From the NCBI GenBank assembly GCA_025354405.1, contig JANXMY010000150.1, positions 1 to 64,000 of the forward strand: a stretch of DNA of 64,000 nucleotides. Reading direction: 5' to 3'. The stretch comes from Armatimonadota bacterium (GTDB taxonomy: Bacteria; Armatimonadota; Armatimonadia; Armatimonadales; Capsulimonadaceae). A program made the position numbers and the translations under genes. Of this stretch, positions 1-9,716 are shown piece after piece (the stretch's first letter is position 1; each line of letters opens with the position of its first letter). Under the pieces are notes generated by a model, which did no database searches, was not told the DNA's origin, and saw only the letters and a program-made list of their open reading frames with translations.

Positions 1-142
1 GGAGATGGTGATGCCGGGTGACAACGTGACGATTGTTGGGGAACTGATCGCGCCGATCGCGATGGAAGAGGGTCTTCGCTTTGCAATCCGTGAGGGTGGC
101 CACACGGTGGGCGCAGGCGTCGTCACCAAGATTCTCGCTTAA
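1..142 (+). CDS. tuf: Elongation factor Tu, C-terminal end (partial)
   Basis: Reading frame 2 is open from the window edge to TAA at 140-142. It encodes the last ~46 residues of a translation factor ending in [19 protein letters not shown], the conserved C-terminus of EF-Tu domain 3. EF-Tu is the GTPase that delivers aminoacyl-tRNA to the ribosome. The 5' part lies outside the window. The following order, rpmG then tRNA-Trp, is the usual bacterial neighbourhood of a tuf copy and supports the call. A perfect 10-bp hairpin (154-180, 7-nt loop, no T tract) lies between it and rpmG and may be a processing or partial termination site. Confidence 0.95.
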   Translation, partial: EMVMPGDNVTIVGELIAPIAMEEGLRFAIREGGHTVGAGVVTKILA

Positions 143-205
143 TAATTTACTTGCCGGGACAGAAATACCCTCTGTCCCGGTCTCTGACCGATAGGATGAC
201 AGAAA

Positions 206-367
206 ATGGCTAATGAAGCACGTGTCGTTGTCACGCTTGCCTGCACCGAGTGCAAAGAGCGGACTTATGCGACCACCAAAAATAAGCGTCAGCACCCGGA
301 TCGCCTGGAGCTGAACAAGTACTGCCCGCGCTGCCGCGTCCATAAGCTGCACCGCGAAGCGAAATAG
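206..367 (+). CDS. rpmG: Large ribosomal subunit protein bL33
   Basis: This 53-residue protein matches bL33 in length and pattern. It has two CxxC pairs (CTEC near residue 13, CPRC near residue 41), indicating the zinc-binding form, and the conserved [19 protein letters not shown] region. bL33 sits near the ribosomal E site. The gene is too short for many ORF callers but is unambiguous. It lies 63 nt after tuf and 49 nt before tRNA-Trp, so the three are probably one transcript. A perfect 8-bp hairpin with an AAAA loop (375-394) sits between rpmG and the tRNA and could direct processing. Confidence 0.95.
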   Translation: MANEARVVVTLACTECKERTYATTKNKRQHPDRLELNKYCPRCRVHKLHREAK

Positions 368-416
368 TTCGCCGGGGCAGAGAAAACTCTGCCCTCATCC
401 CAAAACCAGATTCTCG

Positions 417-489
417 GGGAGTTTAGCACAGTTGGTAGTGCGTCCGCCTCCAAAGTGGAAGGTCGCGAGTTCGAATCTTGCAACTCCCG
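417..489 (+). tRNA. tRNA-Trp (anticodon CCA)
   Basis: A full cloverleaf can be drawn. The acceptor stem is GGGAGTT (417-423) with AACTCCC (482-488). The anticodon stem TCCGC/GTGGA holds the loop CTCCAAA, which contains CCA. The T arm reads CGAGTTCGAATCTTG. Discriminator base 489 is G, as expected for bacterial tRNA-Trp. The 3' CCA is not encoded and must be added. Its place after tuf and rpmG matches the common tuf-rpmG-tRNA-Trp-secE-nusG order, but here a terminator follows instead of secE. Confidence 0.95.
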
Positions 490-496
490 TATGAAA

Positions 497-534
497 AGAG
501 CCGTCATTCCTGAAGTGGAGTGGCGGCTTTTTTT
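497..534 (+). terminator. Rho-independent terminator after tRNA-Trp
   Basis: An imperfect hairpin (AGCCG ... CGGCT at its base) is followed by seven T residues. It closes the tuf-rpmG-tRNA-Trp unit and separates it from the lipoprotein gene. Confidence 0.8.
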
Positions 535-607
535 GTGCCGGGCAAACTCCCGATCGATTTATGCTGTCAGCAGGAAAAGACGCGCTGGAACGCGAACAAA
601 CGAGCTT

Positions 608-1297
608 ATGACCATCCATTTTTCTGCGCGGCCCTTCGCCCTGCTCCCCCTCATTATTTTCGCCTCGCTGATTGCTCCCGGCTGCCGTACGAACTCGCAC
701 AGCGGCGACGTGCAGGTACGGCTGATCGATGCCATGCCGGAGGGCGGTGGCCTCGCGGTGTCCGTGGACGGACAGCGGGTATGGAAAAACGCCCGGTTTC
801 GCAGCAGTACAGGGTATCAGGGAATGGAGGCTGGGAGTTACAGTGTTCGCGTGGAAGCGGCGGGGGGCTCAGGGACGACCCTGGGGACAAGCCGCCCAAT
901 GACTTTTGAGAAAGGCCGTCGCTACACGGTGCTGGCCCTGGACCGGGCAGGGGCGGCGGCGGCCCGGGTCCTAGTGCTGGAAGATGAAGCTCCGAGTGCT
1001 ATTCCCCCCGGCAAAGCGGCTCTTTACCTGATCCAAGCGGCCTCCGGCGCAGGGCCGGTCGATCTGGTGGTCAACAGCATCGTCGGGGTGAAGTCGGTGC
1101 GGTATGGGAAGCGCAGTGAGGCTTTGCAGCTGGACCGGGGCAGCTATGACCTGAAGGTGGTCACTTCCGACACTCCAGACGCGCTGGCCGGCCCGATCAA
1201 GCTATCGCTTGACGCGGGCCACTCCTACACGCTGGTAATGATGGGGCAGGTCGCCTCGGGTGATGTGACACTGGAAGCCTACGCCGACAATCCATAA
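608..1297 (+). CDS. Predicted lipoprotein with two DUF4397-like repeats
   Basis: The ATG at 608 is preferred over upstream in-frame codons because it opens a signal peptide: a short polar start, the hydrophobic stretch LLPLIIFASLIAPG, then Cys. The lipobox APGC is imperfect at -3, so lipidation is likely but not certain. The mature part has two similar beta-rich segments, each with an aliphatic opening, a short VDG/VNS turn and a GSYxxxV motif (around residues 37-110 and 130-225). This is the pattern of DUF4397 surface proteins, whose biochemical role is unknown. The gene follows the tRNA-Trp terminator and converges on the small gene at 1320-1622, so it is probably transcribed alone. Confidence 0.7.
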   Translation: MTIHFSARPFALLPLIIFASLIAPGCRTNSHSGDVQVRLIDAMPEGGGLAVSVDGQRVWKNARFRSSTGYQGMEAGSYSVRVEAAGGSGTTLGTSRPMTFEKGRRYTVLALDRAGAAAARVLVLEDEAPSAIPPGKAALYLIQAASGAGPVDLVVNSIVGVKSVRYGKRSEALQLDRGSYDLKVVTSDTPDALAGPIKLSLDAGHSYTLVMMGQVASGDVTLEAYADNP

Positions 1298-1319
1298 GTG
1301 CCTGCTGTAAGAATTCGGA

Positions 1320-1622
1320 TTACTTTCCGCGCTCGATCCAGTCGCAGACACGGCGATAGGCGGTGCTGAGGTAATCGGTCATGAGCAGCTCGCGCTGACC
1401 TTCGTAATAAAACTTGACGCGCTCGCCTAAATTTTCGTCCGGGTCAGCGATCTGATACAGGCCGATTTCCCGCGGCAGGATCAAAGGTCGGCTCGTTGCC
1501 TCGTCGAGGGCGTCGAATTTGATCTTGAAGACATGGTCTTTGTCTTTAAACTTCTCGTCCCAGGACATCGTGACAGCGTAGTTTCGCCCGTCGATGCAGT
1601 GGTAGCGGCTCTTCTTTTCCAT
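1320..1622 (-). CDS. Small conserved-looking hypothetical protein
   Basis: This is a 100-residue soluble protein with no signal peptide or membrane segment. It is rich in charged and aromatic residues (KSRYHCIDGRNYAVTMSWDE, FYYEGQRELLMTDYL). I do not recognise the family. The coding potential looks real: the frame fills the gap between the lipoprotein gene and the TlpA gene, and codon use resembles the neighbours. It is transcribed convergently with the lipoprotein and divergently from the TlpA gene. A possible TTGACA-like element on this strand lies at 1729-1734, but no convincing -10 box is placed correctly. Confidence 0.55.
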   Translation of the reverse strand: MEKKSRYHCIDGRNYAVTMSWDEKFKDKDHVFKIKFDALDEATSRPLILPREIGLYQIADPDENLGERVKFYYEGQRELLMTDYLSTAYRRVCDWIERGK

Positions 1623-1754
1623 AGGCTCCTGATTCGTGACTCCGGTGTGGCGGGACTTTATTTATTCGAAAACGTTCGGGTGGGAACAGATGATGGCGCT
1701 CTGATGGTATCCTTTTTAGGGGCCGAATGTCAAGCCCTTTTCAGGAGTAACCCA

Positions 1755-2306
1755 ATGCCTAGTTCTCGATTGACGTTTTCTCTGCTCTCCGCACTGACTC
1801 TTTTTGCGTGTACCCTGCCGATTTCCGGGCATGCGCAGGTCATGGGGGCCGAGCCGCCGCCTCTGCCTGCGGGAAGCCGCGCTCCCGCCTTTAGCACAAC
1901 CACGCTTCAGGGGAAGCCGCTTTCTCTGGCTTCACTGCGCGGCAAGGTGGTCTTGGTTGATTACTGGGCCACCTGGTGCGGTCCCTGCCGCATGGCGACC
2001 CCGATGCTGGAGGCACTGCATAAGAAATTCGGTCGACAGGGACTGCGCGTAGTGGGAATTAGTCTGGACCGGGCTGACTCGGTGGCACAGGTGAAGCCAT
2101 TCGTCAAAGCCTACGGCATGACTTATCTCATTTCGGCCGCCCCAGCCCTCAATGGGCGGGCAGCACGGGACTATCGTGTCAACGGTATCCCCTCCCAGTA
2201 TTTAATCGATAAAAAAGGCATTGTCCGCTGGAGCCAATCGGGATATTCGCCTGATGAGGGGCAGGAGCTGGCAGGGCGTATACGCATGCTGCTGGCAGAG
2301 AAGTAA
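1755..2306 (+). CDS. TlpA/ResA-type thiol-disulfide oxidoreductase, exported
   Basis: The ATG at 1755 has AGGAG at 1743-1747 and opens a signal peptide (LTFSLLSALTLFACTLPISGHAQ). The frame is open further upstream but without a plausible start. The mature protein has the AhpC/TSA-thioredoxin fold: GSRAPAFSTTTLQGKPLSLASL, then the redox motif WCGPC after VLVDYWAT, and a cis-proline region GIPSQYLIDKKG. Family members reduce disulfides outside the cytoplasm, for example in cytochrome c maturation or as a partner of a peroxiredoxin. No cytochrome genes are nearby, so the partner is unknown. At 183 residues it is the usual size. An intergenic structured repeat follows directly. Confidence 0.85.
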   Translation: MPSSRLTFSLLSALTLFACTLPISGHAQVMGAEPPPLPAGSRAPAFSTTTLQGKPLSLASLRGKVVLVDYWATWCGPCRMATPMLEALHKKFGRQGLRVVGISLDRADSVAQVKPFVKAYGMTYLISAAPALNGRAARDYRVNGIPSQYLIDKKGIVRWSQSGYSPDEGQELAGRIRMLLAEK

Positions 2307-2329
2307 GAGGGGGTGTCTGAATTTAGATC

Positions 2330-2446
2330 GGGCGATTGAAATCGCGGCAACAAGTGCGCAAAACCGGCCTTCGCCGGTTAAGATCAGGACTTTCCGAGTC
2401 CACGCAGGTGGACTTCGTGCCCTTGTTGCCGCGATCTCAATCGCCC
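2330..2446. repeat. Nested palindromic intergenic element
   Basis: An outer inverted repeat of 25 bp (2330-2354 with 2422-2446, one mismatch) encloses two smaller perfect hairpins. The first is AACCGGC with loop CTTC (2362-2379). The second is GTCCAC with loop GCAG (2398-2413). The result is a three-way-junction-like fold of 117 bp between the TlpA gene and the atpG promoter. Architecture resembles the elements at 16671-16814 and 51051-51189, though the sequence differs. It has no coding capacity and is probably a mobile palindromic repeat. Confidence 0.75.
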
Positions 2447-2503
2447 GGAAAGTCGGTTCTTTCCTATCTGATCGATATACAGCACTCCTGAAGCAGTGCG
2501 GCG

Positions 2504-2533
2504 TTGACAAAAAGGCTCCGCGCACGGTATCAT
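2504..2533 (+). promoter_or_regulatory. Sigma-70-type promoter of atpG
   Basis: The -35 box TTGACA (2504-2509) and -10 box TATCAT (2528-2533) are 18 bp apart. They lie about 65 nt upstream of the atpG start, just after the palindromic element. Confidence 0.7.
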
Positions 2534-2599
2534 AACGCCAGATTTCCCACCCGTTTCAAGTATCTACGATTTTCAAGATCTAACGATTAAGGACCCACG

Positions 2600-3472
2600 A
2601 TGGCTACCCCACGACAGATTCGCGGCCGCATCCGTGTCGCGAAAAACATTCAGCAGATTACCAAAGCCATGAAGATGGTCGCGGCGGCTCGTCTCCGCCG
2701 GGCACAGGAAGCGGTTGGCGCGGCGCGTCCCTATGCCAAAAAGATGCGGGATGTCATGGCAAGCCTCGGCGGGGCGACCGGCGGCGTTCAGCACCCACTG
2801 CTGCGCCGTGCAGAAGGGGAACCGCGCGCGATTGGTATCCTCCTCATCACCGGCGACCGCGGCCTATGCGGGGCATACAATTCGAGTGTCATACGCAAAG
2901 CAAACGATCTGGTGAAGTCCTTTGGCCCAGAGCGCACCAAGCTGGTCTGTGTCGGCAAAAAAGGGGCTACCTTCTTTCGGCGTCGCGGATTTGACGTTGT
3001 CGCAGAGCATCCCGTACCAGCCACGGGGATCAGCTTCGCCGAGGCGCAGGCACTGGCAAAAACGGGACGCGACTTGTTTGCCGCCGGTGAGATAGACGTG
3101 CTGTACCTCGTCTACACCCGATTCCTGTCCGCGCTTTCCCAGCGCCCGCAGGAGCTGCAGATTCTCCCGATCGATCCTCCGGAGACCGAGAACGGTGCGG
3201 TGGCGGGACCAACGGCGGAGTACCTGTTTGAGCCGGACCCCGAAGAAATTCTTGCCAGCCTGCTCCCCCGCTACGTCGACACGCAGGTATACCAAGCGGT
3301 TGTTGAGAGTGTTGCTTCCGAGCACGGCGCCCGCATGACTTCCATGTCCGCGGCCACCGATAATGCCGGCACGATGATTTCCAAACTTACTCTTACTCTG
3401 AACCGTGCCCGCCAGGCCGCCATCACCAAAGAGATTGCGGAGATCGTTGGCGGGGCAGAGGCGCTGAAATAG
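2600..3472 (+). CDS. atpG: F-type ATP synthase gamma subunit
   Basis: This 290-residue protein starts MATPRQIRGRIRVAKNIQQI and continues TKAMKMVAAARLRRAQ, the conserved N-terminal helix of F1 gamma. It ends with the matching C-terminal helix (TDNAGTMISKLTLTLNRARQAAITKEIAEIVGGAEAL), which forms the rotor shaft inside the alpha-beta hexamer. Length is normal. An AAGGA sequence near 2590 gives a ribosome site. Unusually, atpA does not precede it: a thioredoxin gene and a palindromic repeat do. The gene has its own promoter and is followed by a terminator, so gamma is made from a separate transcript from beta and epsilon. Confidence 0.97.
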   Translation: MATPRQIRGRIRVAKNIQQITKAMKMVAAARLRRAQEAVGAARPYAKKMRDVMASLGGATGGVQHPLLRRAEGEPRAIGILLITGDRGLCGAYNSSVIRKANDLVKSFGPERTKLVCVGKKGATFFRRRGFDVVAEHPVPATGISFAEAQALAKTGRDLFAAGEIDVLYLVYTRFLSALSQRPQELQILPIDPPETENGAVAGPTAEYLFEPDPEEILASLLPRYVDTQVYQAVVESVASEHGARMTSMSAATDNAGTMISKLTLTLNRARQAAITKEIAEIVGGAEALK

Positions 3473-3526
3473 AGAGTTTCGTCAGTGCTGGACGAAGATT
3501 TCAGCACGTGCGGAAGTTAATTTGAC

Positions 3527-3550
3527 AGGCCGATAAAGTCGGCCTTTTTT
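3527..3550 (+). terminator. Rho-independent terminator after atpG
   Basis: A perfect 7-bp stem, AGGCCGA/TCGGCCT, with a 5-nt loop is followed by a run of T residues. It separates atpG from atpD. Confidence 0.9.
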
Positions 3551-3551
3551 C

Positions 3552-3581
3552 TTGACACTGCTTTCGCTTATGGGCTATACT
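3552..3581 (+). promoter_or_regulatory. Sigma-70-type promoter of atpD
   Basis: TTGACA (3552-3557) and TATACT (3576-3581) are separated by 18 bp. They start immediately after the atpG terminator and precede atpD by about 80 nt. This strongly suggests independent transcription of atpD-atpC. Confidence 0.8.
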
Positions 3582-3657
3582 CAGGTTAGCTTCGGCATAT
3601 TTTTCATACTTTAGACTTTAGATAAACGCGGATTTTCTCAAAGGAGATAGAAAATAG

Positions 3658-5097
<1,440 letters not shown>

Positions 5098-5124
5098 GCC
5101 GAGCAAGCTCGTGAGACAAAGTAT

Positions 5125-5547
5125 ATGGCAACAACGTATCCCTTAGAAGTAGTAACACCCGAGCGGGTGTTACTTAGCGAACAGGTCACCATGACCATCG
5201 CCCCTGGTTCGGAAGGGCAGCTGGGCATCTTAGCCCATCATATGCCGCTGATGACCGAGCTGGCTCCCGGCGAAGTCCTGGCCACGCTGGCCGATGGGCG
5301 GACGACTTCGCATATCGTCATCTCCGGCGGATTTCTCGAAATCGCCGCCGGGGAAGGCCGAACCACGATCTTGGCCGACAGCGCCGAGCGAGTGGATGAG
5401 ATTGATATCACGCGTGCAGAGGCCGATCTTGCCGCCGCTCGTCAAATGCTGGCGGATTCGAGTGAGGGAACGTCGGAGCAAATCGAAGCCCGGCGCAGTA
5501 TCGCCCATAATGAGATCCGCGTCCGCGCCTCACGCGGTCAATCGTAA
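5125..5547 (+). CDS. atpC: F-type ATP synthase epsilon subunit
   Basis: This 140-residue protein has the epsilon layout: an N-terminal beta sandwich (YPLEVVTPERVLLSEQVTMT, PGSEGQLGILAHHMPLMTEL) and a short C-terminal helical hairpin (DITRAEADLAAARQML ... EARRSIAHNEIRVRAS). Epsilon binds the gamma shaft in the central stalk and can inhibit ATP hydrolysis. It follows atpD by 27 nt, the usual gene order. The first domain's start at 5125 fits the family length. Confidence 0.95.
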   Translation: MATTYPLEVVTPERVLLSEQVTMTIAPGSEGQLGILAHHMPLMTELAPGEVLATLADGRTTSHIVISGGFLEIAAGEGRTTILADSAERVDEIDITRAEADLAAARQMLADSSEGTSEQIEARRSIAHNEIRVRASRGQS

Positions 5548-5600
5548 GCAGGATGATTCGTGCCGACGAAGACCTTTGGAATTGAAGGGAACGAACTCAT

Positions 5601-6821
5601 TTGGCACAGGAAAACAATGGTGAGCTGCCGCAGGCACTTTCTGCGACGGCGACGCCCAATCAAATAGCAATTAAAGTCTGGCGGCTGATTTTCGTCAGCT
5701 CACTTCTCATTCTCGGGGGCATCGCCGGATACCGAGTAGGGATCGAATTCGTCGTCTGGGTAAGCGATCCCGCAAATACGAATGTCTACATCGTAGCCAT
5801 GCGTGAGAGCCTTAAAGTCACGAGCGTGACCCTTCTGGCCTTTACGCTGCTTGGCGTCCTGTTTGCTCGGCTGATCTCCACCCCCGCTTTCCGCAGACTT
5901 GTACAATCCGGCGATCGGCTCCACGACATGAAGCCGAACGAAAAAGTCGCGACATTCATTGGGATATTGGTTGGCCTGCTGCTGACAATTATGCTCAGGA
6001 TCGCCTTCCCCATTCTTGGGATCGGAGGAACCTTGGTCGTGGGTATTGTCCTGTTGTATCTGGGAATCGTCGCGACCTGGAGCATGAAGGACGACCTGCG
6101 GATCATCCTGCCCGGCGGCGGTCCGGTGACCGCCGATGGCAAAGATATTCTCCCCGAGCAGTGCAAGATTTTGGACACCAATGTCATCATCGACGGCCGC
6201 GTCGCCGACATCTGCCGGACTGGGTTTATCGAAGGCCCGATCTACGTTCCGGGCTTTGTTCTGGACGAGCTGCAGCATATTGCCGACTCCGCAGACAGCC
6301 TGAAGCGTGCCCGCGGCCGCCGCGGCCTGGACATTCTGAACCAGATGCGCACCGAGCTGAAGATGATGATCCGCACCTATGACAACGTCGATCAGAACGA
6401 CCGGGATGAAGTAGATGCCAAGCTTGTGAAGCTGGCGAAGAAACTGGGCGGCAAGATCGTCACCAACGATTACAATCTGAACAAGGTCGCCGAACTTCAG
6501 GGCGTTCCGGTACTGAATATCAATGAGCTGGCGAACGCGGTCAAACCGGTCGTCCTGCCCGGCGAAGAGATGCTGGTCACAATCATCAAAGAAGGCAAAG
6601 AAATGAACCAGGGGGTCGCCTACCTTGACGATGGCACGATGATCGTGGTGGAAGGCGGCCGCCGCCGGATCGGTGAGACGCTGCCGGTCGTCACCAGCAG
6701 CGTACTGCAGACGGTGGCCGGTAAGATGATCTTCGCGAATATTCGCGGGGACGTAGTGGAAGAAGAAGAGGGGGCTAACGGTGGCATACGCGCTTATCCC
6801 CGCAGCGGGCCGCGCCGCTAG
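5601..6821 (+). CDS. Membrane-anchored PIN-TRAM domain protein (YacL family)
   Basis: The start is TTG at 5601 with AAGGGA upstream; no ATG is in frame before the first membrane segment. Four hydrophobic segments occupy about residues 27-50, 68-90, 115-135 and 138-158. A PIN nuclease-like domain follows: [15 protein letters not shown], then [10 protein letters not shown] and [14 protein letters not shown] supply the acidic metal ligands. A C-terminal TRAM domain ([23 protein letters not shown]) probably binds RNA. The family function is not settled. Its gene order, directly upstream of ispD and ispF, mirrors yacL-yacM-yacN of Firmicutes. The 3' end overlaps ispDF by 41 nt, so translation is probably coupled. 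Confidence 0.85.
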   Translation: MAQENNGELPQALSATATPNQIAIKVWRLIFVSSLLILGGIAGYRVGIEFVVWVSDPANTNVYIVAMRESLKVTSVTLLAFTLLGVLFARLISTPAFRRLVQSGDRLHDMKPNEKVATFIGILVGLLLTIMLRIAFPILGIGGTLVVGIVLLYLGIVATWSMKDDLRIILPGGGPVTADGKDILPEQCKILDTNVIIDGRVADICRTGFIEGPIYVPGFVLDELQHIADSADSLKRARGRRGLDILNQMRTELKMMIRTYDNVDQNDRDEVDAKLVKLAKKLGGKIVTNDYNLNKVAELQGVPVLNINELANAVKPVVLPGEEMLVTIIKEGKEMNQGVAYLDDGTMIVVEGGRRRIGETLPVVTSSVLQTVAGKMIFANIRGDVVEEEEGANGGIRAYPRSGPRR

Positions 6822-7992
6822 GTTCCAGTCCGGTGAGGGCGGCTCGTCGGGTAACAAGGTCTATTCGCCTTTGGCCGGGAAGCCTGTCCTGCGCTGGACC
6901 GTCGAAGCATTTGCGCGTCACCCGGAGATCGAGGGCATCGTCGTCATCTGCGGTCCGGAAGAAGCTGCGGCTTGCCGGGCTGCTCTCACGGGAACCGAAA
7001 AGCTGCTGGCAATCGTTCCTGGCGGCCGCACCCGGCAGGAATCGGTGGCGATGGGCCTGTTCGCCCTTGGCGGTGGACCAGACGATTTGGTTATGGTCCA
7101 CGACGGTGCGCGCCCCCTGGTCTCCGACGAGGTCATCACGCGCTGCCTCAAAGCCGCCCGAAGTTTAGGCAATTCCGTGGCCGCTCTGCCCGTCACCGAT
7201 ACACTGAAAGCGGCGGATGACACTCAAATCGTGACCCGCACCGTAGACCGCGAAGGTTTATGGGCTGTTCAGACTCCGCAGGTCTTTCGCGTAGCAACTC
7301 TCTACGAGGCTCACACCAGTGCCCGAGACAGAGGCTGGACCGGGACCGATGAAGCCTCACTGGTCGAGATGTTCACCGATGAGGCGGTCCACCTGGCTCT
7401 CGGGGACCCGGAAAATTTCAAGATCACCCGCCCCGAAGATCTGCGTCTGGCGGAGGCACTCCTGCTCCCACGCTCTGAGGCTGTTCCCATGCTCCCGCGT
7501 ATTGGCTTTGGCTACGACATTCATCCTTTGATTGCAGGTCGACGCTTGTTTCTCGGGGGTGTCGAGATACCAAGCGATCGCGGCCTAGACGGTCATTCCG
7601 ATGCCGATGTTTTGCTGCATGCACTCTGCGATGCTCTGCTGGGGGCCGCAGGTCTGCCGGATATCGGAAACTTGTTTCCGAACACAGATGCAGCGTACAA
7701 GAACATTTCCAGCCTTTCTCTCCTACGCGATGTTTTTGGGCATCTGACCAAACTGGGCTATGCGGTCGGCAACGTGGATATCACGCTGATTGCCGAAGCC
7801 CCGAAGATCGCCCCGCATGTCCTGCAGATGCGTACAATTATCGCCGATGCTTTGGGAGTAACGCCGTCACAAGTGGGTATCAAAGCTACAACTAACGAGG
7901 GACTTGGCGCACTGGGGCGTGGTGAGGGCATCGCCGCCCACGCCGTCGCGTTGATTGCGCGTTCCTCCGAGTTGTCACCAGAAATTTGTTGA
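6781..7992 (+). CDS. ispDF: Bifunctional IspD-IspF (MEP isoprenoid pathway)
   Basis: This 403-residue fusion starts at GTG 6781, inside the end of the PIN-TRAM gene. Residues 1-235 are IspD, 2-C-methyl-D-erythritol 4-phosphate cytidylyltransferase: the PAAGRAARF nucleotide loop, [10 protein letters not shown], and TDEASLVE. Residues 240-403 are IspF, the 2,4-cyclodiphosphate synthase: GYDIHPL and [19 protein letters not shown] supply the zinc and active-site residues. The IspD glycine loop is longer than usual ([14 protein letters not shown]). The two domains catalyse non-consecutive steps; the IspE step lies between them. Isoprenoids made here would feed carotenoid synthesis, relevant to the crtY-blh pair in this window. 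Confidence 0.95.
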   Translation: MAYALIPAAGRAARFQSGEGGSSGNKVYSPLAGKPVLRWTVEAFARHPEIEGIVVICGPEEAAACRAALTGTEKLLAIVPGGRTRQESVAMGLFALGGGPDDLVMVHDGARPLVSDEVITRCLKAARSLGNSVAALPVTDTLKAADDTQIVTRTVDREGLWAVQTPQVFRVATLYEAHTSARDRGWTGTDEASLVEMFTDEAVHLALGDPENFKITRPEDLRLAEALLLPRSEAVPMLPRIGFGYDIHPLIAGRRLFLGGVEIPSDRGLDGHSDADVLLHALCDALLGAAGLPDIGNLFPNTDAAYKNISSLSLLRDVFGHLTKLGYAVGNVDITLIAEAPKIAPHVLQMRTIIADALGVTPSQVGIKATTNEGLGALGRGEGIAAHAVALIARSSELSPEIC

Positions 7993-8013
7993 GTAAAAGA
8001 GGGAGATAAGACT

Positions 8014-8586
8014 ATGGCAATTGCGGTAAAAGTCAAAGGCAAGCATCTTCAGGTCACCGAGGGCCTGCGCGAGCATGCAGAGCAGCGTCTGCAGAAACTG
8101 GAAACCTATTTCCAGAATATCCGCGAGGCCATTGTCGTGGAAAGTGTGGAAGGCGGTCAGCATCGGGTGGAGATCACTCTGGAAGGCGATGGATTGCTCC
8201 TTCGCGGCGAGGAGCGTACAAACGATATGTACGTCTCGCTGGACCGGGTCGTGGACAAGCTGGAACAGCGGCTGAAGAAGTTCAAGTCCAAGCACACCCA
8301 TCTGCGAAACCATCAGCAGAGCCTCCGCACCAATGTCGCAATTACGAATGGCAGCGGTATCGACGGTGTTCTTCCCGCCGACTCGGAAGAGGAAGCCGAT
8401 GATACCCCGCGTATCGTCCGTACCAAAGCTGTCACCATGAAGCCGATGGGAATCGACGACGCAGTGCAGATGCTGGAGCTGACCGACCATGAATGGTTTG
8501 TCTACCTCGATATGGACACGCATCTCACGCAAGTCGTGTATCGACGTCGCGATGGGAACTACGGGCTGGTTGTGCCGAAGATTTAA
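8014..8586 (+). CDS. hpf: Ribosome hibernation promoting factor, long form
   Basis: This 190-residue protein has the N-terminal S30AE domain (residues 1-105: KVKGKHLQVTEGLREHAEQR, then a basic helix LDRVVDKLEQRLKKFKSK). A linker leads to the C-terminal dimerisation domain found only in long HPF (IVRTKAVTMKPMGIDDAVQMLELTDHEWFVYLD). Long HPF pairs two 70S ribosomes into inactive 100S dimers during slow growth. A GAGGGAGAT ribosome site precedes the ATG. It lies 21 nt after ispDF and could be co-transcribed. A long hairpin (8604-8640) follows. Confidence 0.95.
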   Translation: MAIAVKVKGKHLQVTEGLREHAEQRLQKLETYFQNIREAIVVESVEGGQHRVEITLEGDGLLLRGEERTNDMYVSLDRVVDKLEQRLKKFKSKHTHLRNHQQSLRTNVAITNGSGIDGVLPADSEEEADDTPRIVRTKAVTMKPMGIDDAVQMLELTDHEWFVYLDMDTHLTQVVYRRRDGNYGLVVPKI

Positions 8587-8603
8587 GTTGTTACTCAGTA
8601 GAA

Positions 8604-8640
8604 AACAGTAGGGGCGGGGCTTGCCCCCGCCCCTACTGTT
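8604..8640. repeat. Long GC-rich hairpin, GTAGGGGC-type palindrome
   Basis: A near-perfect 15-bp stem closes on a short loop between hpf and the phosphofructokinase gene. It lacks a T tract, but the stem is strong enough to slow polymerase. Its arms begin GTAGGGGC and end GCCCCTAC, the same as the arms of the larger inverted repeat at 36155-36290, so it probably belongs to the same palindrome family. Confidence 0.65.
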
Positions 8641-8675
8641 CATTCGTTAAGAATTGAAGGAGAGATCACGAACAG

Positions 8676-9716
8676 ATGAAAATTGGTATGCTGACTGGTG
8701 GCGGAGACTGCCCCGGATTGAACCCGGCCATTCGCGGCGCGGTGCTGCGACTGCTGGACTATGGCGATGAAGTGATCGGCTTCACGCAGGGCTGGAAAGG
8801 CCTTGTCGAAGGCAATACTGAGCCTTTGACACTGGAGCGGGTTGAAGGCATCATCGACCAGGGTGGAACCATTCTGCGCTCGTCGCGGACAAACCCCTTT
8901 GCGGCAGGCAAAGAGGCGCAGCTGGAAGGCGTGCTGGCGAACTTGAAAAAGTTTGAGCTGGATGCCTTGATCGCTCTGGGCGGAGAAGACACGCTCGGCG
9001 TGGCCTCTAAGCTCTGGACACAGTACGGTATCAAGACTGTCGGCGTCCCCAAGACGATGGACAATGACCTCAGCCTGACCGACTATACGTTCGGCTTCGA
9101 CTCGGCGGCCTCGGTGGCTCTCGAATCCATCGACCGCCTGCGTGATACGGCCCGCTCGCATGACCGCGTGATCGTGGTCGAGATCATGGGCCGCCATGCC
9201 GGATGGACCGCACTCTGGGCGGGTGTCGCGGGCGGTGCGGACTGGGTCGCAATCCCCGAAGTCCCCCTCGACATGGACGCGATGTGCAAACATCTGCAGG
9301 CAAACTATGCCCGTGGCAAGACGTTCGGTATTGTGGCGGTGAGCGAAGGCGTCGAGATCGCCGGGGCGCAGAAGGCCGCCGATGCGGCCCTGGATGCGTT
9401 CGGCCATCATCAGCTTGGCGAAGTCGGCATCGGACCGGCCATCGCTAAAGAGATTGAAAAGCGAACGGGTATTCCCACCCGGGATGCCGTTCTAGGCCAT
9501 GTGGTGCGCGGCGGCTCGCCGACACTCTTTGACCGTATTCTCGGCACGCGTGTCGGCATCAAAGCCGCTGACCTGGTACACGAAGGCAAGTTCGGCGTCA
9601 TGGTCGCACAGCAGGGTACTGAGATCCTGTCCGTGCCCATCGAGGATGCCGTCAAGCAGTGGAAGCTGGTTCCTCAGGCTCTATATGATGAGTTTGTGAC
9701 GACATTTAATAAATAA
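8676..9716 (+). CDS. Phosphofructokinase, probably pyrophosphate-dependent
   Basis: This 346-residue PFK-A family enzyme phosphorylates fructose 6-phosphate in glycolysis. The N-terminus IGMLTGGGDCPGLNPAIRG, the catalytic PKTMDNDL loop (125-132) and MGRHAGW are all present. Two residues decide the phosphoryl donor in this family. The GGxxT motif reads GGEDT (102-106), with Asp where ATP enzymes carry Gly. The following loop reads PKTMDND, with Lys where E. coli PfkA has Gly. Asp plus Lys is the pattern of pyrophosphate-dependent enzymes; this is a family rule, not a measurement. A PPi enzyme would work reversibly and would connect to the membrane pyrophosphatase at 38029-40461. Confidence 0.88.
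   Translation: MKIGMLTGGGDCPGLNPAIRGAVLRLLDYGDEVIGFTQGWKGLVEGNTEPLTLERVEGIIDQGGTILRSSRTNPFAAGKEAQLEGVLANLKKFELDALIALGGEDTLGVASKLWTQYGIKTVGVPKTMDNDLSLTDYTFGFDSAASVALESIDRLRDTARSHDRVIVVEIMGRHAGWTALWAGVAGGADWVAIPEVPLDMDAMCKHLQANYARGKTFGIVAVSEGVEIAGAQKAADAALDAFGHHQLGEVGIGPAIAKEIEKRTGIPTRDAVLGHVVRGGSPTLFDRILGTRVGIKAADLVHEGKFGVMVAQQGTEILSVPIEDAVKQWKLVPQALYDEFVTTFNK

Noticed and set aside
5700-6857. A 385-residue frame antisense to the PIN-TRAM gene
   Set aside because: The sense strand encodes PIN and TRAM motifs; the antisense product has none.
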